This document shows positions 1 through 12,300 of a stretch of 40,549 nt of DNA, piece by piece. Every line of letters starts with the position of its first letter. Position 1 is the stretch's first letter. The position numbers and the translations under genes were made by a program. Under the pieces are notes generated by a model. It did no database searches and had not been told where the DNA came from. It saw only the letters and a program-made list of their open reading frames with translations. The stretch is from Paludibacteraceae bacterium (GTDB taxonomy: Bacteria; Bacteroidota; Bacteroidia; Bacteroidales; Paludibacteraceae). The DNA lies in NCBI GenBank assembly GCA_024401515.1, contig JAKSKY010000009.1:1-40549 (forward strand), written 5' to 3'.

Positions 1-2
1 TA

Positions 3-19
3 GATCCCCGTAGGGGATC
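3..19. repeat. REP-like palindrome, copy 1
   Basis: Perfect hairpin GATCCCCGTAGGGGATC, a 7-bp stem around the loop GTA. An identical copy lies 54 bases downstream. Paired short palindromes beside an IS200-like transposase are what REP-associated tyrosine transposases (RAYTs) or IS200/IS605 ends look like. The window edge prevents seeing whether more copies lie to the left. Confidence 0.7.
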
Positions 20-56
20 CCTATCTATAGCATTTCAGAATTAAATTTAGATTCAT

Positions 57-73
57 GATCCCCGTAGGGGATC
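57..73. repeat. REP-like palindrome, copy 2
   Basis: Second exact copy of GATCCCCGTAGGGGATC, again followed by C. The flanks outside the palindrome differ from copy 1, so only the hairpin itself is conserved. It lies about 100 bases before the transposase start and could be a substrate or end hairpin for that enzyme. I saw no third copy elsewhere in the window. Confidence 0.7.
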
Positions 74-107
74 CATATATACGGATTGCATATTTGTATT
101 GTTTTGT

Positions 108-138
108 ATTGTAAATATTACGCAATTTATTACCTTTG
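108..138 (+). promoter_or_regulatory. Bacteroidota-type promoter for the transposase
   Basis: ATTG at 108-111, a 19-base spacer, then TACCTTTG at 131-138, a full match to the TAnnTTTG -7 box. Transcription would begin near 145, about 30 bases before the transposase ATG. Confidence 0.55.
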
Positions 139-173
139 CAGGCAATTAATCTATCAGAAAATAATGTTTTGTT

Positions 174-623
174 ATGGCGAATACCTATACACAAATTTAT
201 ATCCATTATGTCTTTGCGGTAAAGCATCGGAAGAAATTGATTGATCCGTCTTGGAAGAATGAATTGTACAAATACATTGGTGGCGTGATAAATAATAAAA
301 AATGCAAACCTATAGCGGTAGGAGGAACCTCAGACCACATTCATATATTGGTTGGAATGATTCCTTCCATCTCTTTGTCCGATTTTGTTAGAGATGTTAA
401 GCGCAGTTCTTCGTTGTGGATTAATAATCATTTTTCTCTTTGTCATACGTTTGAATGGCAGAACGGGTTTGGCGCTTTTTCATATAACCAAAGCCATATC
501 CAAAAGGTTATAAAATATATTGAAAATCAAGAGGAACACCACAAAACAGAGACTTTCAGAAATGAATACATAACCATGTTGGATTCGTTTTCTATTCCTT
601 ATGATGATCGATATCTCCCTTAG
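174..623 (+). CDS. tnpA: IS200-like / REP-associated tyrosine transposase (Y1 HUH family)
   Basis: A 149-residue single-domain Y1 transposase, the usual length for the IS200/IS605 TnpA and RAYT families. These enzymes cut and join single-stranded DNA at hairpins. The metal-binding HUH-type motif is HIH at residues 55-57 (in DHIHILV), and the likely catalytic tyrosine is Tyr115 in KYIENQ, so the active site looks intact. The N-terminus (MANTYTQIYIHYVFAVKHR) matches the Bacteroidota branch of the family. Two identical palindromes lie just upstream. There is no accessory TnpB/IscB gene beside it. Whether it moves itself (IS200) or acts on dispersed REP sequences (RAYT) cannot be decided from one copy. 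Confidence 0.9.
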   Translation: MANTYTQIYIHYVFAVKHRKKLIDPSWKNELYKYIGGVINNKKCKPIAVGGTSDHIHILVGMIPSISLSDFVRDVKRSSSLWINNHFSLCHTFEWQNGFGAFSYNQSHIQKVIKYIENQEEHHKTETFRNEYITMLDSFSIPYDDRYLP

Positions 624-626
624 CCC

Positions 627-660
627 AAAAAAGAAGGGCGTACACGAATGCACGCCCTTC
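627..660 (-). terminator. Rho-independent terminator of the OmpA gene
   Basis: A 9-bp perfect stem, GAAGGGCGT (633-641) with ACGCCCTTC (652-660). On the minus strand it is followed by six T (627-632). It sits 23 bases after the stop of the OmpA-family gene and also separates that gene from the convergent transposase. Confidence 0.8.
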
Positions 661-683
661 AGGAATATCAGGTATTAGATTTA

Positions 684-2144
684 TTATTTCTCAAACTTAA
701 CCTTGAACTCCACACGTCTGTTCTTAGCACGACCCTTAGCAGTCTTGTTGTCTGCTACTGGTTGAGTTTGACCGAAACCAGCAGAAGTCAAACGGTTTGC
801 CTCAACACCCTTGTCCTCCAAGTACTTCTTTACAGCAGCAGCACGTTTCTCAGAAAGAACTTGGTTCTTGTCTGCCTTACCAACATTGTCAGTGTGACCG
901 TTGATAGAGAGCTTGTATGAAGGGTTCTCCTTCATGATAGCTACGACGTCATCCAAAATCTTGTTAGATACCTTCTTGATCTTATCTGAACCAGTCTCGA
1001 ACTCGATACCGTTCAAAGCCTTCTCGAATACCTTCTTAACAGACTCTTTGATCTCAGGGCAACCGTTGTTTGCCTTTACACCAACCTCATTAGGACAAAC
1101 ATCCTCGTAGTCGTAAACACCGTCACCATCAGTATCGATAGGGCAACCCTTCTCATCAACAAATCCCTTAGCGGCAGCAGGAGTACCAGGACATTGATCC
1201 AAGTAATCAGCAACACCGTCACCATCGGTATCCATTGGACAACCCTTCTCGTCAACCATGCCTCTAGCCTCAGCAGGAGTGTTCTCGCACTCATCCAAGT
1301 AGTCAGCAACACCGTCACCGTCGGTATCGATTGGGCAACCCAAAGAATCAACTTGAACACCAGCAGGAGTGCCAGGACACTTATCCAAGTAATCAGGTAC
1401 ACCATCCTTATCGGTATCTACTGGACAACCCTTCTCGTCAACTTGAACACCAGCAGGAGTGTCAGGACATTGATCCAACTTGTTAGGTACACCGTCACCG
1501 TCCTTATCGTTGTTAGTAGCGAAGCTGAACACGATACCCAAGTTGTGCAACAAGTGTTGGTCGTTGAACTTACCGCTCTCTCTGTTATCTACTCTATCAG
1601 CGTTGATGAATGGATAACCATATGTGAAGAAGTAACGAAGTGCCAAAGCCTCAGTGATGCGCAAGTCGCAACCCAAACCACCACCGATTGAAAGGTTGAT
1701 TGCCTTGTTGTCGTCAGTTGTAGTCTCGAAGTTAGCATTATCCTTAACGTATCCGCTGATTGATCTAACACCTACAGCAAGGTGTGCGAATGGGTGAAGA
1801 AGACGCTCCTCGTCCTTAACGAACTTGAACTTACCTTGAACATCACCGTAGATCATGTTTGACTTGAATGTTCCGTCAGTTGGGATAAGGTCACCACCTT
1901 TGATACCATAACGACCCCACAAACCGTGAACACCTACATCGAATCTTTCGTTCAAGTAACGAGAGAATGTGAATGAAGCGGATCCGAAGAAATCGCTTGC
2001 TGGGTGGAAGAAGTGTGAGCCCCAATCGTTGGCAGCCTCAACCTTACCGCCATAGAGACCTACGCTCCATGGTCTGTCTTCTGTTTGTGCAGCTACTGAC
2101 AAAGATGCCAAGGCAGCACACACGAATACGAAAAGTTTTTTCAT
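684..2144 (-). CDS. OmpA-family outer-membrane protein with thrombospondin type 3 repeats
   Basis: A 486-residue envelope protein. Residues 1-20 are a signal peptide ending in SVAAQ. About 21-210 looks like a small beta-barrel. Residues 212-364 hold five thrombospondin type 3 calcium-binding units (DxDGDGVxDxxDxCP...GCP), each with a cysteine pair. Residues 376-486 are an OmpA peptidoglycan-binding domain with NGHTDN (415-420), LSEKRA (430-435) and RRVEF (476-480). It therefore anchors the outer membrane to the cell wall, with a calcium-stiffened stalk between the two. It lies after the adhesin and PorP/SprF genes but has its own upstream -7 box and terminator. A role like PorE, the OmpA-type anchor of the T9SS, is possible but not shown. 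Confidence 0.92.
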   Translation of the reverse strand: MKKLFVFVCAALASLSVAAQTEDRPWSVGLYGGKVEAANDWGSHFFHPASDFFGSASFTFSRYLNERFDVGVHGLWGRYGIKGGDLIPTDGTFKSNMIYGDVQGKFKFVKDEERLLHPFAHLAVGVRSISGYVKDNANFETTTDDNKAINLSIGGGLGCDLRITEALALRYFFTYGYPFINADRVDNRESGKFNDQHLLHNLGIVFSFATNNDKDGDGVPNKLDQCPDTPAGVQVDEKGCPVDTDKDGVPDYLDKCPGTPAGVQVDSLGCPIDTDGDGVADYLDECENTPAEARGMVDEKGCPMDTDGDGVADYLDQCPGTPAAAKGFVDEKGCPIDTDGDGVYDYEDVCPNEVGVKANNGCPEIKESVKKVFEKALNGIEFETGSDKIKKVSNKILDDVVAIMKENPSYKLSINGHTDNVGKADKNQVLSEKRAAAVKKYLEDKGVEANRLTSAGFGQTQPVADNKTAKGRAKNRRVEFKVKFEK

Positions 2145-2206
2145 TTTGAAAAATTGTTTTATGTATTAATAATTATTTTGCCTTCTTTACTATTGACAAC
2201 TTTCTG

Positions 2207-2214
2207 CAAATATA
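2207..2214 (-). promoter_or_regulatory. -7 box for the OmpA gene
   Basis: Reads TATATTTG on the minus strand, an exact TAnnTTTG box, 63 bases before the OmpA start. No convincing -33 TTTG is seen. It implies a separate transcript for OmpA, apart from any read-through from the PorP/SprF gene. The rest of 2145-2311 is AT-rich with nothing else recognised. Confidence 0.5.
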
Positions 2215-2311
2215 GTCTAATTTATGTAAAAGAAACTAAAAATATGCATTTTTTTTGTCAATGGATTCGCCGATTATTACAAAGACTAAATAACTAATAT
2301 TAGGCCATAGG

Positions 2312-3295
2312 CTAATTCCTGAAGTATCGGGTGTATTTTTTCTTGCTTCTACCATAGTTGGCGAAACAGCCCTTGCCCTTCGTCCTGATTTTAAATTCTA
2401 TGCCCAGTTCATGTGTGCCGTAGCTGCCATGACGGATGTTGGCGAAGATGTAATCGTAGGAGTAGTAGATGCTGAACAAACCGTAGGAAAAGCCGGCGAT
2501 GAAGCCCACCTCGTCTGGAATCTTGTAGGTGGCGCCTACGTAGAATAGGTCCGTCGGTTGGTTGTCGTATTCGTTCACGTAATAGTAGTAGAGCGAAAGC
2601 TGGTGCTTCATCACATCCTTCGAGTTGGTCTGCTTGTCGCCGTCGAAGTAGTAGAAGGCGTAGGCGGGCGCCAATCGCCACCACTCCGAGGTCTGGAGGT
2701 TGTAGTTCATGAAACCGTAGAAGGTCCTGTTCATGGTGACATTGTCCGTTCCTTTGAGCAGGTGCATGGCGGATGCGCCGAATTCGAAGTTCTGCAATAA
2801 TATCTCAAAACCCGCGTCGATGTCGGCCGCGTTGCCGTGCTCCAAATCCTCGACGATCATGGCGATGTTCTGGTTGTCATGCTTCTCGTCGTTCACGATG
2901 TCGTTGGCGTTGTAGCTCTTGCTGATCATACCTGCCGCCACACCTAAGTTGAGGTAGGAGTCGTCGCCGATTGGCACGCAGAAGGCGTAGTCCACCTTAG
3001 GGTTGACCACCCTTTGGTAACCGATCTTATCCGCCAGAACATTGATGCCGACTTGTGAATGGGCGCCTAAGAAAAAGTATTTGCCGGAGAAGTAGAGGTC
3101 TTTGGGCATTCCCTCCAGGTTGGTCCATTGCAGACGGCCGCCGCTTTGGATGGTCGCGTACTGAAGCTCCGGAATATAGCCTGGATTGAAGAAACTATAC
3201 TGCAACTGCTTGTTGGTGAAGAAGGGAACCTCCTGGGCCAATAGGGCAGTGGTGAAGAGCAATAGCGCGATGGTATGTATGATTCTTCTTTTCAT
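2312..3295 (-). CDS. PorP/SprF family type IX secretion outer-membrane protein
   Basis: A 327-residue protein with a signal peptide (residues 1-20, ending LLAQ). The family's N-terminal pattern follows (QLQYSFFNPGYIPE, compare the usual Q...NPA.AG), then alternating amphipathic strands typical of an outer-membrane barrel. PorP/SprF proteins are dedicated partners that attach type B T9SS clients to the cell surface, as SprF does for the gliding adhesin SprB in Flavobacterium. Here it follows the giant adhesin gene by 5 bases, the same order as sprB-sprF, so the two are almost certainly one operon and one functional pair. The protein's C-terminus is basic (GRSKKKYTRYFRN). No other T9SS core gene is in the window. 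Confidence 0.9.
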   Translation of the reverse strand: MKRRIIHTIALLLFTTALLAQEVPFFTNKQLQYSFFNPGYIPELQYATIQSGGRLQWTNLEGMPKDLYFSGKYFFLGAHSQVGINVLADKIGYQRVVNPKVDYAFCVPIGDDSYLNLGVAAGMISKSYNANDIVNDEKHDNQNIAMIVEDLEHGNAADIDAGFEILLQNFEFGASAMHLLKGTDNVTMNRTFYGFMNYNLQTSEWWRLAPAYAFYYFDGDKQTNSKDVMKHQLSLYYYYVNEYDNQPTDLFYVGATYKIPDEVGFIAGFSYGLFSIYYSYDYIFANIRHGSYGTHELGIEFKIRTKGKGCFANYGRSKKKYTRYFRN

Positions 3296-3300
3296 CTCGA

Positions 3301-6300
3301 TTATCTGACTAGTGTGATAAATCCTGTTTTAATTTGTTTCTCGCCCTTCACGTAGTAGGTGAGTGCGTAGAAGTAGGTGTCCTCTGTGGCAGGCATTCCC
3401 TTGTAGGTGCCGTCCCATCCGCGTCCTTGGTGGATCAAGGTGCCGACACGGTCGTAGATCTGAAGGTCGTAACCCTCCATGAAGATGTACTCGCCATCCG
3501 CGATCATCGTGTTTGGTACGAAGAGGAATGGATCGATCTTCAGAATGGTGCTGGTGCTCTTCTTACAACCGAACGCATGCTCGACAAGCAAGTTGACGGT
3601 GATGTCCCTTCTGCTACGGATCATGGTGTCGTTGTAGGTATGGAAGGTGGAGGTGGCGCCCGATTCGGTCCAGTAATGTCCATCTCCGAAGTCCCATGTG
3701 TAGGTGTATCGTGGATCGCCGCTAGGGGTCATGATCTCCTTCAATTCGACCTCATGCACATCGTCGCTGAGGGCATACTCCGTATCCTCTATTTTTTCGT
3801 AGGTGATGACAGGGTCGGCAAGGTTCACGACGCTGATGACGACGATCTCCTCGGCTGGACATCCGTTCTCGTCGATACCAGTCAAGCGCAATCTGCGGTC
3901 CACATCCGCGGTGAAGTGGATGGTGCGGTCGGTGGAGACGCTGTCTCCGAAGTACCATTGGATATCGGTCAAAACGCTCTCGACGCTAAGGGTAATCAAC
4001 GAGTCGCGGCAGCTGTTCACGTTGCCTGTGACGGAGAGCTCTTTGTGAGGGTAGGCGTCCACGGTGAATAGAAGGGTGTCTTGACAACCCAACTCCTTCT
4101 CTGTGGCGATGAGCATGAAGTCGCTCTTCTCCATGATTGGTTCGTTGTAACGGTCGCCCTCCTTGATGGTTCCCTCATTGAGGTTGGTCCACTCGTAGCC
4201 TCTTACGTTTTCTCCTGTGGCGGTGAATCCGGCAAGGCTACCATAGCAGTAGGTGCTCTCTTGACGATCCACTTTTAGGTTCTCTACCTTGTGCATCTTC
4301 ACCTCCAAGGTGTGGTGCGCCGCGCAACCCTCGTCGTTGTGGACGGCGATTTCGTAAAGGGCGCTCTTGCCCAAGTTTTGGTTGAGGTTGCTGTAGCGTA
4401 TATCGTCTGTTTTGTTCCAGATGGTATCGATGCTTTCGGCCACGTTGTTCTTACGGACGATATCGTCGATGGTGACTCTGTTGCCCGCACAGGTGTCGAA
4501 GGTGAGTGCCCTAGGGGTGACCGCGTTGCGGAATTCCACCGATAGGGTGGTGTCCGCCATACAGTAGATGTCATGGAATGCGTGACGTCCCTCGACGGTG
4601 AATTGCTTGGTCTCCGCCTCTTGGGAGGTGACACTGATGCGATTGCCTTTGGTGCCGTTGCTCCACTCATATTGCTCTGCGCCTGATACCTCCAAAATGA
4701 CGGTTTGGTCGGTACAAGCGACGCCTGCTCCCTCGATGGTCAAATGGATCGGATCATCCACGTGGATGGCGAAGGTGGCGGTGTCGCGGCAGATGTTGGC
4801 GCTATCCGCGAAATAGGCGAAGTAGGTGTTGCTCTTCATCACCTTCTCGGCATTGAAACTTTGTCCGTTCGCATTCTTGAATGTGGCGCTATATTTCGCT
4901 GTGCCTCCGAGGTAGCTGCCCTTGGCGAACTCGTTCAAATTAACCGATTCTCCGTGACAGATGGCGGTGTCTTTGTCGATGGCCGTGATCGCGGGGTAGA
5001 TGTTGATGATGGCGGTGTCAGGTTGGCTGACGCATCCGCTAAGGTCTTGGATTTGACGGATCAAGAACTTCTTTTGTCCCGCGATTTGGGTCGAAATGGT
5101 GGCGGTGTTGGTGTCCACCTTCGAAGGATAGACGGAGAGGTCTTCCCACAACAATCTCACACCTGTTGAGTTCACTTTGCCTGCCAATTCATGGTCGCCG
5201 GTGTTCTGACAGAAGTTTTGGTCGGCGATGGATGGTTGGATCGGTTGTTTGTTGAAGTATAACCTGATCGCACCTTCCGACTGGCAAGTGACGCCGTCGC
5301 TCTCATATTGGTAGCGGATACGGTAGCTTCCCTCCTGGGTGATGGAGTCGGCTTGGTCCTCCGCGTTGATGGCGGTGCCGTTGTTCATCCATTCGTATGA
5401 AACGACTGTGATGTCGTCACTATGTTCGCCCGCTTGGGCGGCTGTGGAGGTGATGTTCGCCAAGTTGATGCTGAAAGGCACGCATGTAGTGGTGTCCTCC
5501 AGGTGTATCCTGATTTGAGGAAGCACATTCACGGTTACTTGGGCCGCCTTGTTGGTACATTGCGTCTCCTTGTTCACTTGGGAAACATAATATTGGGTCG
5601 TGCCCTCCTCGGTGATTGGTGTCACCGCTTTCTCTGTACCATTGAATAGGGTGTCGCCCGCGGCGTCCATCCATACAAGCGCTAACTTCTCATGCTCTTT
5701 CGCTACTGCTTGGCGGGCGATGCTTTGTGGTGCGCCCGTTGTGTCTTGGCAAAGGAAGAGGGTAGTGTCGGTGAGGATGGCTGGGTTTTCGTTGACCGTG
5801 ATCTCCACATGGATGCTATCCTTGCAGAATAGGGTGCCGACTCTCTTCTCTCCGATGAGTTGGAAGCGTTCGCTCTCTTTTACGCTGGTGGCGAATGGGA
5901 ACTGAGCTCCGCTACCCGTCACACCATTTGTTCTTACCCAAGTGTAATCCTCCGCATTCAAAGCCTTGAGCCCATTCACCTCTTCGCCTTGGCAGATAAC
6001 GGTGTTGCCTTCTGTGGTGACCGCTAATGAGTCATGGAAAAGGACTTGGATGGTATCCACCCTTGTACAGCCGGATTCTTCCTCGGAAGCCTTCACGACA
6101 TAATTACCCGTGAGGGAGATCGCCTCTGGTTCACTAATCTTGTTGAGGCTCTTGGCCTCTGTCACGAAGTAGTAGGCGAGTTGCTTCTCCTCTGAACTTC
6201 CGGTGTGCGCTCCTTTGACTTTGTCCGCTAGGTCGATGGTGGTTCCGTAGCAACCCTCTAGGAGTCCGAGTGGTGTGAAACCAATCTTTTCACGGATGTC

Positions 6301-9300
6301 GAAATTGAATTGGACAGGCTCGCTGTAGCATTGGCTCTTCTTGTCTACTGCACGTAGGGTATAAAGTGTCTTGCCATAATTCTCCGTGCTGATGTGGAGG
6401 GTGTCCGCAATCGTTACGGCTGCGGCGCTCTTCCATTCGAAAGTTTGGTTCACGCTGTTGCTGCCCACTCTCTTTGCGGTAAGTTTCGCGGTTGGTGCAC
6501 CTTGGCAAAGGATGGTGTCGCCGATGAGTTGTGGTGTACCGGGTTGCGCATGGAATTGGATGGAGATGGCCTTGCTGGCGGCGCATTGGTTGTCGTCGGT
6601 ATAGTGGACGACGTAGATGCCACTCTCCGCAATGGCGGTCTCATTGTCGATGACCTCGTCGTTTAATGTTGTGTTGACGTAGGTCGGACGGGTGCCTCCA
6701 CTGATGGTTGCGGCCAAATTGGCTGGCAAATCATAGGTGAGTGGTTGGCAAATCGTGTCGGGGTTCTCAAGTCCGATGGTAATCTGTGGATTGATGGTCA
6801 CCACGACATTGCTACGTTTGCTGACGCACTTTGTATTCTTATTGATGGTCTCCACTTGGTATTTGAATGTGGTGGCCTCTCTCTTGTCGATTTCGATGGA
6901 TTCCTTCTCTGAGAGAAGTGCGTTGTCATCGGTGTACCACTTGATCAAGTAGGCTTGGATATCCTCATTGCTTCTGTTGAGGTTGATCGCTTCTCCGCTC
7001 TTGGCTGTTGTGTCTTGGCACATGGCGATGGCGCTATCTTTTAATTGGGTAGGGGCCATGTTCACCTTGATCTCTTTGGAAACAGTGTCGGCGCAGCTGG
7101 TTCCGTTCAACTTCTCGATGAGCACGATGGTCGTGTCATGGGTAATGTTTCTGAAGAAGAAGGAGTCGGTGGTGTTCACGGTGTTGGCGCTTCCCTCGAA
7201 TTGCCAAGCGTAGGTGACTGGACGTTGTTCCCCTTTCGCTTTGAGTTCAATGTTCTCTCCTTCACAAAGGATATCCTCTCCTTCGATGGTGAAGGTTGGA
7301 TTCTTGTGGTAGATGAGGGTTACTTGGTTGGTGGCGTTGCAGCCTGTCACGTCGTCTTCCACCGTAAATAGATAGTGACTGGTGTCTTGGCTGGTACGGC
7401 TGATGTTTTGTAACTCTCCCTTGCTGATTGGGAAGCCATTCTCCGTTGCGCTGAACGAAATGGTTGAGGCTGGCGCCTTGCTGAATTTGAAGGAGGCCAT
7501 GGCCAATTCGTAAAGGTCGATGCTCTCGCCGGCGCATCGTACGAGGATGCCCTTCTCGCCGATCGGCTCCACTCCGATGGTGTCTTTCACGACGGCTACG
7601 ATGGTGTCGAATCCGCTCGTACAACCTGACTGGATGTTTTTGCTGAAGGCGGTGTATTTCGCGATAGGCGCATTGCCAACGATAGGAAGCGTGTCTCCGA
7701 AAGTGGTCGATTTATAATCTCCCCAGAAAATTTTCACCTTCGCCTTGTCGTTCACCTGTGAGGCGCCCAGTTTCATCTCTTGGTTGGATGCGCAGAAGTA
7801 GATGGTGTCTGTGCCCTCTTCGATGATTGGGGTAGTAGGCTTGAGGTTGATGGTGACATAGACGGAATCGGCTGATTCGCAGACATTGTCCTTCACGTGG
7901 TATGTATAGAGCATGCTGTCTATTCCTTCGGTGTAGGTGAGGTTGCTGGCCTCCTCGTCGGTGAGAGGAGTCTCGCTTAGGTTCACGATTTTGCCGAATG
8001 TGATGTCGCAATTGCCGACATTGGAGATGTGGGTATTGGCCGAGGTCAAGTAATCCAACACTTTACCTCTGAAATCGATGACCTCTGGTTGACAGACCGC
8101 CTTGAGGTCTTCCATCTCTAGGTGAAGGGCTTTGTTCACAACGAAAGGTACGATGGTGTCTTTGTAGCAACCATTGATTTTGTTGTATTGTCTGATTGTA
8201 TACTTGAGTGTGACTGGTTTGTCCGCCACCTCCACAGAGTCTGTATTGATTGGATTAGGAACCACTTTGCCGCTCTCGGTGATCCATTGGATGGAGAGGT
8301 CGCTTCTAGGGTTGTCGAGTGACTCTTTGATCTCCGCTTTGATGAGGTGCTCCCCTGAGAATTGGCAGAATGTGTCGCTCTTTACGGCAGCCGCCACCGG
8401 AATGGTCTTCACATCCATGTAGACCATGGTGGAGTCGTAGCAGGTGAGGTTGTGCTCCGTGAATGATTCGGTCGCCTTAAGATAGAGATACTCCTTGATG
8501 TCTGTGTTGAAGTGGCGAGGGTCGTTGATCAACTTGTCGTCGCTCGCTCTGAACCATTCATATTGGTAACCCTTGTTAGGGGTTGGCAAGGCGGTGTCTT
8601 GGTATTGGCATACCTCGATGTCTGGGATGGCTTCGATAATAGGCAATCCGTGGAAGATGACGGTGGCGGTGTCGGAGAATTCGCAGCCGCTGACGTGGTC
8701 TTTGATTTCGATCAGATATCGGGTCGTGTCGCTCTCGTTGATCGCCTTGCTGGCGGTGAGTTTCTTCACCACAGGGGTTGGCAATGCGACGGTGCCGCTC
8801 ATCTTATAAATGTTGAAACGAAGGTCTGATTTACTGTTCTTCGTATTGCTCTCCACTTGCTTCTTGACCATGCCGTACAAGTCCAAAGAGTCTCTGTAGC
8901 AGAGATGTTGAGGCTTGATTTTGGTGAATTCGATTGGCCAAGCTATCACCGCATGGATGGTGTCGACGTCACTGACGCAACCGGTCGCTTCGTTCTTGGT
9001 GAAGGCCATATAGTTCGATGCGCGTGCGCTGATGAGGAGAGAATCTCCCTTGATGGTGGATTTGTAATCTCCCCAATAGATGGCTGTCGGATACTTCTCC
9101 TCGTTCTTGTTCTCCGCACCGATACGGATAGGCGCGTCGTCTTGACAGAAGTAGATGGTGTCTACGCCCGATTCGATGATTGGAACAAGCGGTTTCTTAT
9201 TGATGGTGATGAATACCGAATCCGAAGCGGAGCAGACGTTGTCTTTGTCCGTTAGGGTATAGGTGTACAATACACTGTCATTTCCGTTGGTGTAGTGTAC

Positions 9301-12300
9301 CTCGTTCGCCTCTTGCTCCGTGATGGTGGAGGCGATGCCGTTGATGATCTTTCCGTAGGAGAACTTTAGTCCGTCGAGGTTGGCCAAATTGGTGGCGCTG
9401 ATGTTGTTGGAAAGATATTCATTGATATGTTTCACGAAGGAGATGGTGTCTGGCTCGCAGACAGGTTTGAGGTCCTCCATCGCCAAGACCGGCGTTTTCT
9501 TCAAGGTGACGGTGATGGTGGTATCCTTGAAACATTGGGTGATGGTGTTCCTTTGTCTGACCGTATACTTCAACGCTCTGGAGACTTCGTTCATCGTGAT
9601 GGTGTCTGTGAAGAGTGGATTGTTCACCGAATCCTTTTGCTCGTTGAACCATTGCAATTGGAACTTGGAACTCTCTTGGTTGTAGCCATCCGCCGTGGTT
9701 TGTATCTTCACTTTAATCTCCTTCATCTCCGTGTTTTGGCAGAAGGCGGTGTCCTTCGTGAGTGCGCTTGCCGGTGTAGGGTAGGCGGTCACATTCACGT
9801 AGAAGGTGTCCAAACATCCAGTCAGTTTGTTCTCCTCCGTCAAGGAAATTTTCTCATCGGAGGAAAGGGTAAGAAGGGTAGGAACGCCGGAGATCACATC
9901 GCCCGCCTCCCGCTTCCAAACGTAGTTGTAGGCGCTCTCTGTAGGGGTAGGTAATGTCAAGGCTACTCCTTGGCAGGCGTAGAGTTGTTCCGTCACCTTC
10001 GCGTTAGGCAACGCGTGGAAAATAATGGTGGCGGTGTCTTTTTTCTCGCAACCGCTGACTTCGTCGACAATGCTGATGAGGTAGCGTGTGGTGTCGCTCT
10101 CGTGTCTGCTCTTTCCTGACTTGACGAGACCGGTGATCTCGATGCCTCTGGATTGACCATTGAGTAGGTAAACATTGTATTTCAAGCCATCCTTGCTGAT
10201 CACTTTGTCGTTGTGCTTCAAGTTTCTGCTTACAGTGTCGCGGAGCGAAATGGATTCTCCGTAGCAGAACTCCTTGGTGCCAAGTGGCGTGTATTTGATG
10301 GTGTTGGAGACCTTCACCGTAATATCGATAGGATCACCTGTACATTGGGTGACGGTATCTCTTTGGAATACCTCATAGGTGGCGTTCCTGTCACCTCGGG
10401 TAATCACTGTGTCGTTAGGGACCCATTCGATTCTGGTGTCGAAGTCTCGGCTGTCGATGGCCGCTTCGATTCTCTGGGTGAGGTTGACGGTGTCGCCGAT
10501 CGCACAGAGGTAAACGATGGTGTCCTCATTCATTTGAGGAAGGCGTGGCTTCGGGCTTACGATAGCGTTGGTACCAATCATTTCACCATAACACTGGGTC
10601 GTTTTGTCTTTGTATTGCGCGTAATATAAGCTCTTGTTGTTGGTGAATAGATATTGTCCAGGTGTCGTGTCTACCTTCATGTCCGCTTCCAAAACCTCGG
10701 TGATTTTATCCTCTTTGTAGAGGTAAAGCATAAGGTTGTTGTCGGTGGATGGGTTGATGTTGAATTTTTCCGCCATCTCTCCCTCGCACATCTTTATGGT
10801 GTCGATGGATGGAGTCTCTTTGACGTTGTCGTGGACAATAATCGTGACGTTCAACCAAGGACCTTTACATCCCATGTTGGTGGATTGCCGCATACAGTAA
10901 TAGATGGTGTCCACTTGGTCGAAATCTATGTCGATTGTATGGGCAAGTCTATTCTTCTTGTATTTGCTAAGCGTGTCGCAATCATCTGTTTGGAAATCTT
11001 TGTTATACCACTCCATGATGTAATCGCGGGATGGGTATCCGACGACAGGGAGACTCTTACTGCTGTATGGGTTGTTTCCTTTACAGTAGTTGAGTGCGAA
11101 ATCGGGTTCGTTGGTGTTGATGACTGTTGTCGTATCTCCGATCATCGCATAGGAGGTGATCGCATCCGCCACGATGATTTTGAATGAATCCATCTGGCTG
11201 ACGCAACTGTTGCTGTCGATTCTTACGACGACATATTGGTTCGTGTTGGCGATGACAGTGTTGGTGGCAGGGTTTCCTCCCGAATTTACAGTTCCGTAGG
11301 CGGTGCTTTTGTATTTGTTTTGTGGCAGACTCAAAGAGTCCGCGATAGGTAACCACACCCATTTGTAGCCACTTTCGTACTCTGCGGGTTCCTCCAAGAA
11401 ATCGTTGAAGTTTGTCTTAGGCGTGTCTCCGGTACAATAACGGATGAAGTGTTCATCTCCCTTGAATTTCGGTGTTGTCTTATCGTGACAGTTGACCTTT
11501 ACAGTGACGAGGCTAGGATCTCCGAAGCATCCTTTGTCTGTAATGCCACGAACAACGAATTGTACGAAACGGAAACCGTTGGTCGTACATCCACTTTCGG
11601 TATCCATTCCTTTCAATAGTCTTTCTAATAGGATACTGTCTCCCTTGATCGCCTCCTCCATGTTCTTTGGGATGTCACCGGAGATAACATCGTAATATGG
11701 ATAGAATACCAAACTGTCGGTCGTGTATTTTCTGCCAGGGTTCCAATCTTTTAATTGCCCCAACACTTCATCTTCTTTCAGTTTGTAGTATTGGCAGATA
11801 ACCATGGTGTCGGTTAGAATGGTATCGGCCGATTTATAGAGTGTGATGTCTATTGGGCTTGGATTACTTTCGCAATGGTCCTTGAAATAGGTCGCCTCGT
11901 ATCGGATGGTGATGGATGGAGAGGAGAAGACGCTATCCCTACCTACTTTTATTTCGTCGCCCTCGCCAATCTTGGTCCTGACGACCTCGTCCTCTGTTTT
12001 TGTCACCTCGTACCAAAGGACTTGATAATCTTTGTGAGCGGCGTCTTTAGTCACTTTCAAAGGAATGGAATCCTCCACCTTCGCGCTGCGGCAGAACTCC
12101 ACCTCTGTGTTGGCGGAGAGGTCTGGTGTCTCGTCGATCTTCAAGTCCAAGACCTTGACGAAAATCGTGTCTCCATCATCCAAACAACTGTTGGCGAGGT
12201 CTTTTTGCTTGAAGATGAGGGTCCTTGTACCTGGAATGTTCGTGTTGATCTTGCCTGTTTTCTGTATGTTCCAGTCGACTACTTTGGCATAGGTCTTGTC

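Noticed and set aside
4957-10266. CRISPR array or DNA-level tandem repeat
   Set aside because: The periodicity is in diverged protein domains of about 85-95 residues, not in short identical DNA repeats with spacers.
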